Part shown: piece after piece, positions 27,062 through 35,804 of the stretch
Numbering within the stretch: position 1 is the first letter of the stretch
Layout: each line of letters starts with the position of its first letter
Source: Bradyrhizobium archetypum
GTDB taxonomy: Bacteria > Pseudomonadota > Alphaproteobacteria > Rhizobiales > Xanthobacteraceae
Direction: 5' to 3'
Length of the DNA: 64,000 nt
Assembly: GCF_013114835.1 (NCBI RefSeq)
Contig: NZ_JAAVLW010000005.1
Coordinates: forward strand, 496,001 to 560,000
Notes under the pieces: generated by a model
Seen by the model: only the letters and a program-made list of their open reading frames with translations
Told to the model about the DNA's origin: nothing
Databases searched by the model: none
Position numbers and translations under genes: made by a program

Positions 27062-27949
27062 TCAGGCCGCCCGTCCTGTCAGTCCCGTGGGTTTCACCAG
27101 CAACACCAGCACCATCAGGACGAACACCACGGTGTTGGAAGCTTCGGGATAGAAATACTTTGTCAGTCCCTCGATCACGCCGAGCGCAAAGCCGGTGATG
27201 ATCGATCCCATGATTGATCCCATGCCGCCGATCACCACCACCGCGAACACGACGATGATCAGATCCGCGCCCATCAGCGGCCGCACCTGATTGATCGGCG
27301 CCGACAGCACGCCAGCCAGCGCCGCAAGGCCAACGCCGAGCCCGTAGGTGAGCGTGATCATTCTGGGCACGTTGATGCCGAAGGCGCGCACCAGCGTCGG
27401 GTTCTCGGTCGCGGCACGCAGGTAGGCGCCGAGCCGGGTCTTTTCGATCAGGAACCAGGTAGCAAGGCACACCACGAGCGAGAAGACGACGACCCAGCCG
27501 CGATAGATCGGCAGGAACATGAACCCGAGGTTCATGCCGCCCTGCAGTCCGCGGAACCCACCGATCTCCGGATAATCAGGAATTGCGTACGGCAGGCCGG
27601 ACGAACCGAAGTAATTCTGGAACACGCCCTGCACGATCAGGGCGATGCCGAACGTCAATAGCAGCCCGTAGAGGTGGTCGAGACCAGCCAGCCATTGCAG
27701 CATGGTCCGCTCGAGGATCATGCCGAAAATGCCGACCGCGACCGGCGCGATGATCAGAGCCCACCAGTAGCCGATGCCGGTCAGGTTCAGTAGAAAGTAC
27801 GCGCAGAAGGCGCCCATCATGTAGAGCGCGCCATGGGCGAAATTGATGATGTTGAGCATGCCGAAGATCACGGCCAGCCCGAGACTGAGCAGCGCGTAGA
27901 ACGACCCGTTGATCAGTCCTACCAGGAGCTGGGCGTAGAGAGCTTGCAT
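27062..27949 (-). CDS. Branched-chain amino-acid-type ABC transporter permease (LivH-like)
   Basis: A 295-residue permease with about eight helices. The start GLINGSFYALLSLGLAVIFG and FAHGALYMMGAF are typical of LivH, and the conserved cytoplasmic loop ENPTLVRAFGINVPRM (about residues 180-200) contacts the ATPases. It sits 70 bases after the binding-protein gene, across a strong hairpin. Confidence 0.93.
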   Translation of the reverse strand: MQALYAQLLVGLINGSFYALLSLGLAVIFGMLNIINFAHGALYMMGAFCAYFLLNLTGIGYWWALIIAPVAVGIFGMILERTMLQWLAGLDHLYGLLLTFGIALIVQGVFQNYFGSSGLPYAIPDYPEIGGFRGLQGGMNLGFMFLPIYRGWVVVFSLVVCLATWFLIEKTRLGAYLRAATENPTLVRAFGINVPRMITLTYGLGVGLAALAGVLSAPINQVRPLMGADLIIVVFAVVVIGGMGSIMGSIITGFALGVIEGLTKYFYPEASNTVVFVLMVLVLLVKPTGLTGRAA

Positions 27950-27985
27950 CGGTTCGGCACTCGATCTCGTTGTTGGGCGAAAGAT

Positions 27986-28012
27986 GGCCCGCCGGCGCGA
28001 TGCCGACGGGCC
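27986..28012 (-). other. Strong hairpin between the binding-protein gene and the permease genes
   Basis: GGCCCGCCGGC (27986-27996) pairs with GCCGACGGGCC (28002-28012) with one wobble pair. On the minus strand it is followed by ATCTTTCG, with too few Ts for a firm terminator. Such hairpins after the binding-protein gene often lower permease expression relative to the binding protein. Confidence 0.6.
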
Positions 28013-28019
28013 GCTATTC

Positions 28020-29240
28020 TTACTTCTTCACCAGCGGGCAGGCGCTTTCCGAAAGCGGCCGGAACGCCTGGTCGCCGGGGGTGGTCCCGATCAGCTTGTA
28101 ATAGTCCCACGGTCCCTTCGATTCGGCAGGCTTCTTGACCTCGAACAGGTAGGCCGGATGAATCTTGCGGCCGTCGGCACGGATCGTGCCCTTGCCGAAC
28201 AGCGCATCATCGGTCGGCGTCTCCTTCATCTTCGCCACCACCTTGGCGCCGTCGTGCGGATTGCCGCCCATCGCTTCAAGCGTCTTGAAATAGTGGATCA
28301 GACCGGAATAGACCCCGGCCTGCACCATGGACGGCATCGCCTTGTTCTTTGTGCGCTCGGAGAAGCGCTTCGAAAAGGCTCGGGTGCCATCGTTCAGATC
28401 CCAGTAGAAGGTCTCCGTGAAGTTTAGGCCCTGCGCCACCTTCAGGCCGAGCGAATGCACGTCGGTGATGAACAGCAGAAGGCCGGCGAGCTTCTGGCCG
28501 CCGGCGACGATGCCGAATTCCGACGCCTGCTTGATCGTGTTCGTGGTGTCGCCACCGGCATTGGCCATGCCGATGATCTTGGCCTTGGACGCCTGCGCCT
28601 GCAGCAGGAAGGATGAGAAATCCGACGAATTCAGCGGATGCTTGACGCCGCCGATCACCTTGCCGCCCGACTTCACGACGACCGCCGTGGTATCGCGCTC
28701 CAGCGCGTGGCCGAATGCATAGTCCGCGGTCAGGAAGTACCAGGTGTCGCCGCCGGCCTTCACCAGCGCCTGTCCGGTCGAATTGGCGAGCATGTAGGTG
28801 TCGTAAACCCAATGGATGGTGTTGGGCGAGCATTGCGCATTGGTGAGATCCGACGTCGCCGCGCCGGTATTGATCATGACGGCGTTCTTTTCCTTCACCA
28901 CATTGTTGACCGCCAGCGCGACGCCGGAGTTCAACACGTCCATGAAGATGTCGACCTTCTCGACGTCGATCCACTGCCGCGCGATGGTGGTGCCGATGTC
29001 CGGCTTGTTCTGGTGGTCGGCCGAGACAATGTCGATCTTCCAACCCTTGGCGGCGAGCCCGGAATCTTCGACCGCCATCTGCGCGGCCAACGTGGAGCCC
29101 GCGCCGCCGAGGTCGGAGTAAAGTCCGGAATTGTCGGTCAGCACGCCGATCTTGATGGTTTTGTCCTGCGCCATGGCGCCACCGCCTGCGGCGAGCGCCA
29201 GCGCAATGCCGAGGAAGAGAGCTGAAATCCGATGCTTCAT
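28020..29240 (-). CDS. ABC transporter substrate-binding protein, branched-chain amino-acid type
   Basis: A 406-residue Peripla_BP_6 protein with signal peptide ending GGAMAQ. The mature part begins DKTIKIGVLTD, typical for the HAAT family. It is closely paralogous to the orphan at 11799-13025. In Bradyrhizobium such proteins carry amino acids, but also aromatic or short-chain organic acids, so the ligand is open. It lies between the two ATPase genes and the two permease genes of the operon. Confidence 0.93.
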   Translation of the reverse strand: MKHRISALFLGIALALAAGGGAMAQDKTIKIGVLTDNSGLYSDLGGAGSTLAAQMAVEDSGLAAKGWKIDIVSADHQNKPDIGTTIARQWIDVEKVDIFMDVLNSGVALAVNNVVKEKNAVMINTGAATSDLTNAQCSPNTIHWVYDTYMLANSTGQALVKAGGDTWYFLTADYAFGHALERDTTAVVVKSGGKVIGGVKHPLNSSDFSSFLLQAQASKAKIIGMANAGGDTTNTIKQASEFGIVAGGQKLAGLLLFITDVHSLGLKVAQGLNFTETFYWDLNDGTRAFSKRFSERTKNKAMPSMVQAGVYSGLIHYFKTLEAMGGNPHDGAKVVAKMKETPTDDALFGKGTIRADGRKIHPAYLFEVKKPAESKGPWDYYKLIGTTPGDQAFRPLSESACPLVKK

Positions 29241-29277
29241 AGTATCTCCATTATTCCAGAGTGCAGCAAAGTACCGA

Positions 29278-30021
29278 TTAAACGCCGAGATAGGTGTGGA
29301 GCTTGTCCATATTGGCCGACAGCTCGGAATTCGCGAAACCGTCGATGACCTTGCCGTGCTCGACGATGTAGTAGCGATCGGCCACCGTGGAAGCGAAGCG
29401 GAAATTCTGCTCGACCAGCAGGATGGTGAAGCCTTCCGACTTCAGCCGCGCGATGGTGTGACCGATCTGCTGAATGATGACGGGCGCGAGCCCCTCGGTC
29501 GGCTCGTCCAGCATCAGAAAGCGGGCGCCGGTGCGCAGGATTCTCGCGATCGCCAGCATCTGCTGCTCCCCGCCCGACAGCTTGGTGCCCTGGCTGTTCA
29601 GGCGCTCCTTCAGGTTCGGAAACAATTCGAAGATCTGATCGAGCGAAAGCCCGCCGCTACGTACGACCGGAGGCAGCAGCAGATTTTCGCGCACGTCGAG
29701 GCTTGCGAAAATGCCGCGCTCCTCGGGACAGAACGCGATGCCCAGCCGGGCGATCCGGTCGGACGAGGCCCGCGTGATGTCCGTACCGTTGAAGCGGATG
29801 GAGCCCGAGCGTTTACCGATAATACCCATGACCGACTTCAGCGTCGTGGTCTTGCCGGCGCCGTTGCGGCCGAGCAGCGTAACCACCTCGCCGGCCTTCA
29901 CATTGAAGTTGATGCCATGAAGGATGTGGGATTCGCCGTACCAGGCCTGCAGGTCGGAAACCGAAAGAACCTCCGCGCTGGCCGGTTTGGCGGCGGTTTC
30001 GGCCATTTTCAAATCAGGCAT
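29278..30021 (-). CDS. ABC transporter ATP-binding protein (LivF type)
   Basis: A 247-residue ATPase. Walker A is GRNGAGKTT, the signature is LSGGEQQMLAIAR, and Walker B is FLMLDEPTEGL. The C-terminal end with VADRYYIVEHGKVIDG is that of LivF. Its start overlaps the end of the LivG-type gene by eight bases, so the two are translationally coupled. Confidence 0.94.
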   Translation of the reverse strand: MPDLKMAETAAKPASAEVLSVSDLQAWYGESHILHGINFNVKAGEVVTLLGRNGAGKTTTLKSVMGIIGKRSGSIRFNGTDITRASSDRIARLGIAFCPEERGIFASLDVRENLLLPPVVRSGGLSLDQIFELFPNLKERLNSQGTKLSGGEQQMLAIARILRTGARFLMLDEPTEGLAPVIIQQIGHTIARLKSEGFTILLVEQNFRFASTVADRYYIVEHGKVIDGFANSELSANMDKLHTYLGV

Positions 30022-30769
30022 GACCGGCTCCCAGATAGGCTTCCTTGACCCGCTCGTCCCTTGAGAGCTCAGCGTAATTGCCTTGCGCCAGCACCTGCCC
30101 GCGCGTCAGCACGGTGATGATGTCGGACAGGTTGGCCACCACGGAGAGATTATGTTCGACCATCAGGATCGTGTGCTTTGCCGAGATGCGCTTGATCAGG
30201 GCCGCAATCTTGTCGATGTCTTCATGGCCCATGCCGGCCATCGGCTCGTCGAGCAGCATCATTTCCGGGTCGAGCGCCAGGGTCGTCGCAATCTCAAGCG
30301 CACGCTTGCGCCCATAGGGCATCTCGACCGCCGGGGTATTGGCAAATTCGCTTAAGCCGACGTCGTTCAGCAGTTCAATGGCGCGGCCGTTGAAGCGATC
30401 CAGCACGCTCTTGGAGCGCCAGAAATCGAACGAGCTTCCATGCTGACGCTGTAGCGCGACGCGAACATTCTCCAGCGCCGTCAGGTGCGGAAACACTGCC
30501 GAAATCTGGAACGAACGCACCAGGCCGAGGCGGGCCACATCGGCCGGCGCCATCGCGGTGATGTCCTGCCCCTTGTACAGGATCTGGCCTGCCGACGGGC
30601 TCAAGAACTTGGTCAGCAGGTTGAAGCATGTCGTCTTGCCGGCACCATTAGGCCCGATCAGCGCATGAATACTGCCGCGGCGCACCTTGAGGGCGACATC
30701 GCGAACGGCGAAGAAACCCGCGAATTCCTTGGTTAATCCGTGGGTTTCGAGAATAAACTCATCAGCCAA
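30014..30769 (-). CDS. ABC transporter ATP-binding protein (LivG type)
   Basis: A 251-residue ATPase with Walker A GPNGAGKTT, a LivG-type insertion and VRSFQISAVFPHLTALENV, and Walker B MMLLDEPMAGMG. The usual LSGGxxR signature is changed to PYGRKRALEIA, which is normal in the LivG family (YGxQRxLEIA). I choose TTG 30769, because GGGGGAAG sits five bases before it and the protein then starts (M)ADEFILETHGL; the ATG at 30802 and the frame to 30901 have no ribosome site. It heads the operon. Confidence 0.9.
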   Translation of the reverse strand: MADEFILETHGLTKEFAGFFAVRDVALKVRRGSIHALIGPNGAGKTTCFNLLTKFLSPSAGQILYKGQDITAMAPADVARLGLVRSFQISAVFPHLTALENVRVALQRQHGSSFDFWRSKSVLDRFNGRAIELLNDVGLSEFANTPAVEMPYGRKRALEIATTLALDPEMMLLDEPMAGMGHEDIDKIAALIKRISAKHTILMVEHNLSVVANLSDIITVLTRGQVLAQGNYAELSRDERVKEAYLGAGHA

Positions 30770-31132
30770 ACAAACTTCCCCCGTCAGCCGTCTCCGCGAC
30801 ATCGTTCGCGCGCGGCCAATTTTTCCCTGTTCGGGCAGGCCCGCCTGGACGTCCTGGAAACCGTCCCGAGCCCGCCGCCTCCGGCCGGAATATGCCGTCA
30901 ACGCGATGGATTAGGCAAGGCGGAAAGCTGCCATGGGCAAATCGCGCGGTGGTTCCCACATGCGCCATAAGTCGAATGACCTCGCCGGGATCAGCCGCCC
31001 GACGGCAACTAATCCCGACCATCGCGCCGGCAAGCCATCGTTAACGGTGTTCTGCTGCAATCGGGCGCTTTCACGCAATGTTTCCGCCGGATTCGCCTCA
31101 TTATGCAATTTGGATAGCTGGGAATTGTCGCT
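30770..31132. other. Intergenic region between the ABC operon and a divergent PAS gene
   Basis: About 360 bases without a supported gene. It must hold the promoters of both transcripts. I see no riboswitch, palindrome or clear -35/-10 pair. Reading frames here are unlike any family I know. Confidence 0.5.
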
Positions 31133-31747
31133 TTGAAATTTGCCTTGGAATTTGAGAGTGCCGGACCGTCGGTCGTCAAATCTATCAAGCAGCGCGATCT
31201 GCTGAACACGTGGCTGCGGCTATACGCCCGCAACCAATCGATACCGCGCTTGTCGGAGTACCAGCCGGAGCGGATCGAGGACGAACGTCCGGACTTGGTA
31301 TTGTATACGGTCGACACGCTGACCCACCCGCCGCGCCTGACCATCCAGAGCAACGGCACGCGGATGTCGACCGCCTATGGCAATACCGGCAAGGGCCGCT
31401 ATCTTGACGAGTATCTGGGCGCGAGGCTCGCTCCGATCGTCATGCCGGTCTACTATGAATGCATTGCGCGCCGACTTCCTGCCTACACCATCGCCAATAT
31501 CGACGATCTCTACGGACGAATCGTCGCCTATGAGCGGATGCTGCTGCCGTTCTCCGACGGCGGCAGCGTCACCCATATCATCGCTTCGCTGAAGACTATC
31601 AGCGAGGACGGTGGATTCGAGATCAAGAACCTGCTGCGCGGAAATGACAAGCTGCCGGTGCCGAAGCTGCGCACCATCATCGATCGCGATCTCTTTCATC
31701 GCGCGCCCGGCCGCATTCCGTCCGGCGACGAACTCGAATTCGGCTAG
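31133..31747 (+). CDS. PAS_5-like domain protein
   Basis: A 204-residue cytoplasmic protein. The central part (about 30-160) has the alphaproteobacterial PAS_5-type pattern: W..YARNQSIPRLSEYQPERIEDERPDLVLYTVD (spread over 25-60), then SNGTRMSTAYGNTGKGRYLDEYL, ending with a glycine-rich strand around residue 145. Such proteins are single sensory PAS units of unknown ligand. The start is TTG at 31133. It is convergent with the Spx-like gene; their ends overlap by four bases. Confidence 0.68.
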   Translation: MKFALEFESAGPSVVKSIKQRDLLNTWLRLYARNQSIPRLSEYQPERIEDERPDLVLYTVDTLTHPPRLTIQSNGTRMSTAYGNTGKGRYLDEYLGARLAPIVMPVYYECIARRLPAYTIANIDDLYGRIVAYERMLLPFSDGGSVTHIIASLKTISEDGGFEIKNLLRGNDKLPVPKLRTIIDRDLFHRAPGRIPSGDELEFG

Positions 31748-32115
31748 GCCTTACGCGCGCGCGATTTGGACGCCAATTCCTTGCCGTAGGCGTCCGGTTT
31801 GAACCCAACCAGCAATTTGCCGCCGAGATCGAGCACCGGACGCTTGATCATCGAAGGCTGCGCCAGCATCAGTGCCAGCGCCTTGCGTTCGTTCAGGCCT
31901 TCCTTGTCGCCGTCGGGTAGCTTCTTGAACGTCGTGCCGGCGCGGTTGAGCAGCGTCTCCCAGCCAACTTCGTCGGACCATTGCTTCAGCTTGTCCTTGG
32001 CGATGCCGACAAGCTTGTAGTCGTGAAAGTCATATGCCACGCCATGTTCATCGAGCCAGGCACGCGCCTTCTTCATGGTATCGCAGTTCTTGATGCCGTA
32101 GATGGTGATGGGCAT
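31744..32115 (-). CDS. Spx/MgsR/YffB-type ArsC family protein
   Basis: A 123-residue thioredoxin-fold protein of the arsenate-reductase-like YffB group. YGIKNCDTMKKARAWL at the N-terminus carries the single active-site cysteine (C11), followed by a threonine. The C-terminal KRPVLDLGGKLLVGF is typical. YffB is a small glutathione-dependent reductase-like protein; true arsenate reduction is not established for it. Confidence 0.88.
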   Translation of the reverse strand: MPITIYGIKNCDTMKKARAWLDEHGVAYDFHDYKLVGIAKDKLKQWSDEVGWETLLNRAGTTFKKLPDGDKEGLNERKALALMLAQPSMIKRPVLDLGGKLLVGFKPDAYGKELASKSRARKA

Positions 32116-32158
32116 TTTCTCGCATGCCTGTCGTTTACGAGCTGCTCAAGCGCGCCGC

Positions 32159-32863
32159 TTAAGGCCGCTTTGGTATATCGAGCCCGCGCTGCACGGCCGG
32201 TCGGGCGAGACCGCGTTCCAGCCACGCCGGCACCTGCTTCAACGTATCGAATGCCACCAGATCACGCGCACCGTAGAAGCCGATCAGGTTGCGTACCCAG
32301 CCGAGCATGGAAATGTCGGCGATGGTATATTCATCGTCCATGGTCCATTGCCGTCCGGCAAGCCGCGTCTCCATCACATCGAGCAGGCGTCTCGATTCGG
32401 CGACGTAACGCTCGAGCGGCCGCTTGTCCTCATATTCCTTGCCGGCGAACTTATGGAAGAATCCGACCTGGCCGAACATCGGGCCGATACCGCCCATCTG
32501 GAAGTGCAGCCACTGGATTGTCTGGTATCGCCGCGCCGGATCGGCCGGCAGGAGCTTGCCGGTTTTGTCGGCGAGATATTGCAGGATTGCCCCTGACTCG
32601 AACAGCGGCAGCGGCTTGCCACCCGGCCCATCCGGATCGAGGATCGCCGGGATCTTGCCGTTCGGATTCAGCGACAGGAATTCCGGCGTCTTCTGGTCGT
32701 CCTTGCCGAAGTCGACCAGATGCACCTCGTAGGGTAATCCGATCTCTTCGAGCATGATCGAGACCTTGACCCCGTTCGGTGTCGGCAGCGAATAGAGTTG
32801 AAGGCGATCGGGATATTTGGCGGGCCAGCGTTTGGTGATCGGGAAAGCGGAGAGATCGGGCAT
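32159..32863 (-). CDS. Glutathione S-transferase, YfcG/YghU-like
   Basis: A 234-residue GST. The N-terminal thioredoxin fold has LYSLPTPNGVKVSIMLEE and the cis-proline/glutathione site NPNGKIPAI followed by LFESGAILQYLA. The C-terminal helical domain has WTMDDEYTIADISML. The pattern TPNGVKV is typical of the YfcG/Nu class, which also shows disulfide-reductase activity. I start at ATG 32863; the longer frame overlaps the divergent SDR gene. Confidence 0.9.
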   Translation of the reverse strand: MPDLSAFPITKRWPAKYPDRLQLYSLPTPNGVKVSIMLEEIGLPYEVHLVDFGKDDQKTPEFLSLNPNGKIPAILDPDGPGGKPLPLFESGAILQYLADKTGKLLPADPARRYQTIQWLHFQMGGIGPMFGQVGFFHKFAGKEYEDKRPLERYVAESRRLLDVMETRLAGRQWTMDDEYTIADISMLGWVRNLIGFYGARDLVAFDTLKQVPAWLERGLARPAVQRGLDIPKRP

Positions 32864-32943
32864 CAAACTCGTTCTTTTGCTTGGTTTCTGGTGCCGGGCT
32901 AATGTACGGCTGATGCCGCATATAGCAAGACCTGCTCCGACCC

Positions 32944-33816
32944 ATGACTGATCACCCATCACCGTCCAAGCTTGGCCTGAGCGACGCGGAGTTCGCGGTC
33001 CATCCGACGGTCTTCGCAAGCGATGTGCTGAAGGATCAGGTCGTTGTCGTCTCGGGCGGCGCCGGCGGCATCGGGCGGGCGATCGCCTGGCTGTGCGCGC
33101 GGTTGGGTGCGCATGTCGCCATGGTCGGGCGCGACGGTGGCAAGCTCGATGCGCTGATGGCGCAATTGGCGGGCCGTGGCCTCAAGGCTTCCGCGCATGT
33201 CGCCGACATCAGGGAGCCCGATGCGGTGAACGGGCTGTTAGATACGATCTGGGCTGCGCGCGGCCGCGTCGACAGCCTCATCAACAGCGCCGGCGGACAA
33301 TTTCCGCAAGCTGCGATCGATTTTTCCGTGAAGGGCTGGAACGCCGTCATCAACACCAATCTGAACGGCACCTGGTACATGATGCAGGCCGCCGCGCAGC
33401 GCTGGCGCGACCACAGGCATCCCGGCAGCATCGTCAACATCGTGGTGGTGACGACGCACGGCCTCTACGGCATCGCCCACACCATTGCCGCGCGGAGCGG
33501 CGTGATCGGGCTGTCGCGCGCAGTGGCGGTCGAATGGGCGCCCTTGAACATCCGCGTCAACTGCGTGGCACCCGGCGCGATCGAATCCGAAGGCTGGAAC
33601 GTCTATACGCCGGAGGCGCGCGCCGCCTACCCGCGCTCGAACCCGATGATGCGCGTCGGCTCGCCCTGGGACGTCGCGGAAGCCACCGTTTTCCTTGCGG
33701 GACCGTCCGCCAAATTCGTGACCGGTGAAACGCTGACGGTCGATGGCGGCGGCCAGCTCTGGGGCGAGACCTGGACCACCGGCAAGCCGGCGTATTTCGG
33801 CGGCAACGTCGAGTGA
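32944..33816 (+). CDS. SDR family oxidoreductase, dienoyl-CoA-reductase-like, without YxxxK
   Basis: A 290-residue short-chain dehydrogenase. The cofactor loop SGGAGGIGRAIAW and the NSAGGQFP motif are like those of 2,4-dienoyl-CoA reductases. The usual YxxxK is replaced: HTIAARSGVIGL places Arg where Lys is expected and Thr where Tyr is expected, so catalysis differs from classical SDRs, as in some dienoyl-CoA reductases. It is divergent from the GST and its end is 20 bases before the HAD gene. Confidence 0.85.
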   Translation: MTDHPSPSKLGLSDAEFAVHPTVFASDVLKDQVVVVSGGAGGIGRAIAWLCARLGAHVAMVGRDGGKLDALMAQLAGRGLKASAHVADIREPDAVNGLLDTIWAARGRVDSLINSAGGQFPQAAIDFSVKGWNAVINTNLNGTWYMMQAAAQRWRDHRHPGSIVNIVVVTTHGLYGIAHTIAARSGVIGLSRAVAVEWAPLNIRVNCVAPGAIESEGWNVYTPEARAAYPRSNPMMRVGSPWDVAEATVFLAGPSAKFVTGETLTVDGGGQLWGETWTTGKPAYFGGNVE

Positions 33817-33836
33817 CGTGCCGAGGCCCATTGCCC

Positions 33837-34487
33837 ATGACACGCCCGCCCACGACGCGCTATCGCCTCGCCATCTTCGATTTCGACGGCACGCTGGCCG
33901 ACTCGCTTCCCTGGTTTCGCTCATCCTTTGACGACATGGTCGCGCGGTTCAATCTTAAACCCGTTCCCGCCGAGGAAATTGAGGGGATGCGCGGCATGTC
34001 CGCACGCGAAATCATGGCGCGGCTCAACGTATCCACGTGGCAACTGCCTGCCATCGTCAACGACATGCGAAAGCGCAAGCTCGCCGCCGCGAGCGAGATA
34101 TCACTGTTTAAGGGCATCCCGGCCATGCTGACCGACCTGCAGCGCCGCGGGATCATGACCGCGATCGTCAGTTCCGACAGCGAAGCATCCGTGCGGCAAG
34201 TGCTCGGCCCTACCACGCGCCTGATCACCTGCTTCGACTGCGGCGCCGCGCTGTTCGGCAAGCACTGGAAGTTTCGGCGCGTCGCACGAAGGCTCGGCGC
34301 AAAACCTTCGGAGACGATCTGCATCGGTGACGAGATTCGCGATATCGAGGCCGCGAAAGCGGCCGGGATGGATTCAGGCGCGGTGACATGGGGTTATGCC
34401 CTTCCCTCCGCGCTCCAGGCGGCGGGACCGACTTATCTGTTCGACTCCCTGAACGAGATGATCGAGCGGCTGGCCGCAATGAAATAG
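33837..34487 (+). CDS. HAD-family hydrolase, phosphoglycolate-phosphatase-like
   Basis: A 216-residue HAD hydrolase. Motif I is FDFDGTLADS (nucleophile Asp), motif II VSSDSE, motif III a lysine in FGKHWKF, and motif IV GDEIRDIEAAKAAGM. The helical cap between motifs I and II fits subfamily IA, which includes phosphoglycolate phosphatase. I use ATG 33837 after the SDR stop rather than the frame start at 33813. The substrate is not determined. Confidence 0.88.
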   Translation: MTRPPTTRYRLAIFDFDGTLADSLPWFRSSFDDMVARFNLKPVPAEEIEGMRGMSAREIMARLNVSTWQLPAIVNDMRKRKLAAASEISLFKGIPAMLTDLQRRGIMTAIVSSDSEASVRQVLGPTTRLITCFDCGAALFGKHWKFRRVARRLGAKPSETICIGDEIRDIEAAKAAGMDSGAVTWGYALPSALQAAGPTYLFDSLNEMIERLAAMK

Positions 34488-34526
34488 TGCCGGGCGAAGC
34501 TTCTCGCCGCACTTCGCCGACGGCTG

Positions 34527-35069
34527 TCATGTCCGCAAGCACCACCGTGCCAGGTGCTGATGACCCTTTAAACTATGGACGAGCACAAACTCGGCCACGG
34601 TCCAAGCTACCGGCGCGACCGGACATTCATCCACGCTTCGCGGGTCGTACAACAATGTGACGTGCGGCGTGAAATTCGTATTGGCCAACCGCCTCAACCC
34701 TCTTTGTGTCAGTGCGGCAGCAAGCATGTGCCGAAATGAGTGCAGCCGGCGCAGGCCCTCCGCGCCGATCAAGACAAAAGGACGATTGCCCGGCCCGCCC
34801 CGGAAGCTCGTCGTCCGATCGAACGACACTTCAAACGGCTGGATCCTCAAATCGGCCGCCGCCTCGCACGCCGCGCAAATCTGGCGGTCCGGCAGGCCGG
34901 TGAGGGAGAATAGCGAAACGTGCAGCCGGTGTGGCGCAATGAGCTTGCCGTTGAAGCGATGCGCACGTTTGAGCGTAGCGGCGAGCCCGTGAATTCGATC
35001 CGCTGTGGCTGCATCCGGAACTGTCGCGAGGAACAGCCGGCCACTACTACAGCTTGCAAACTTGTCCAT
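34527..35069 (-). CDS. 2'-5' RNA ligase family protein (2H phosphoesterase)
   Basis: A 180-residue member of the 2H superfamily. Both signature motifs are present: HVS in RLHVSLF (about 50-52) and HVT in NFTPHVTLLYD (about 140-142). Relatives such as ThpR open 2',3'-cyclic phosphates or ligate tRNA halves in vitro. The frame extends to 35135, but MDKFASCSSGRLFLATVP is a better N-terminus. It converges with the HAD gene. Confidence 0.85.
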   Translation of the reverse strand: MDKFASCSSGRLFLATVPDAATADRIHGLAATLKRAHRFNGKLIAPHRLHVSLFSLTGLPDRQICAACEAAADLRIQPFEVSFDRTTSFRGGPGNRPFVLIGAEGLRRLHSFRHMLAAALTQRGLRRLANTNFTPHVTLLYDPRSVDECPVAPVAWTVAEFVLVHSLKGHQHLARWCLRT

Positions 35070-35323
35070 GATAACGCAGGACAGATCATAAACATAAAGT
35101 TGTGGCAAGGCTAGCTTACAACTACGCCTTGGCAAATTCCCGTGATCTTACAAGACGCATCCGCAATGCGCCGACGACCCTGGCCGGATATACTTGTCGT
35201 GCACCGAACCGCCGCTTGCAAAAGGTACTTATGGCTTGTGGCTGCTGTCTTGCGTCGCCATGGGGGCTTCAGGTCTCGGTTGATCGCGGATTCGCCGTCC
35301 GGCCTGATTGATACTTAGCGAAT

Positions 35324-35674
35324 TCATCCTGTCTTGCCGTCGTCGAAACTCACGATCACGGCGGCGTTCGCAATGAGAATGGAGTCGCTACCGCTCTCGG
35401 CGGGAATTTCCAGGCCGCCATTGACTGCCGTCACGTTCACCGTGCCGTAAGGCAGCTCTTTGGCGACGGCTGCCGTATCCACCCCGCTTGGATCCGGCAC
35501 GGCAATCATGACATCGACAAACATGTCGTTGGCGGTCTTGCCCAGCATCCGGAAGAAGCCGAGGCTGGAGTGGCGAATGGCGTCGGAGACGGCGCGCCTG
35601 GCAGCTTTCGTGGCATCGCGTCCGTGAACGTCGACGCCCATGCCCATCTCGGTGATACAGCGGACACGTGCCAT
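35324..35674 (-). CDS. Lin0512 family protein
   Basis: A 116-residue protein of the uncharacterised Lin0512 family. The conserved start RCITEMGMGVDVHGRDATKA and a following DAIRHSSLGFF segment are recognisable. ATG 35674 follows GAGAGGAAA and gives the family's normal N-terminus; the longer frame to 35731 is not needed. The role of the family is unknown. Confidence 0.82.
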   Translation of the reverse strand: MARVRCITEMGMGVDVHGRDATKAARRAVSDAIRHSSLGFFRMLGKTANDMFVDVMIAVPDPSGVDTAAVAKELPYGTVNVTAVNGGLEIPAESGSDSILIANAAVIVSFDDGKTG

Positions 35675-35804
35675 GGCATTTCCTCTCGTCGTTGGCGTGG
35701 AGATATCGATCGGCGAAGGCCCGTCTCTCAATCCTCGCTTGTTGCCGCGACGTCAAGCCGCTGTCCAACGGCGCGGCCTGAGCCTTCGCGCTTTGTCCTG
35801 GCCA

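Noticed and set aside
34527..35135. Longer start for the 2'-5' RNA ligase-like protein
   Set aside because: The extra 22 codons have no ribosome site and are not part of the 2H fold.
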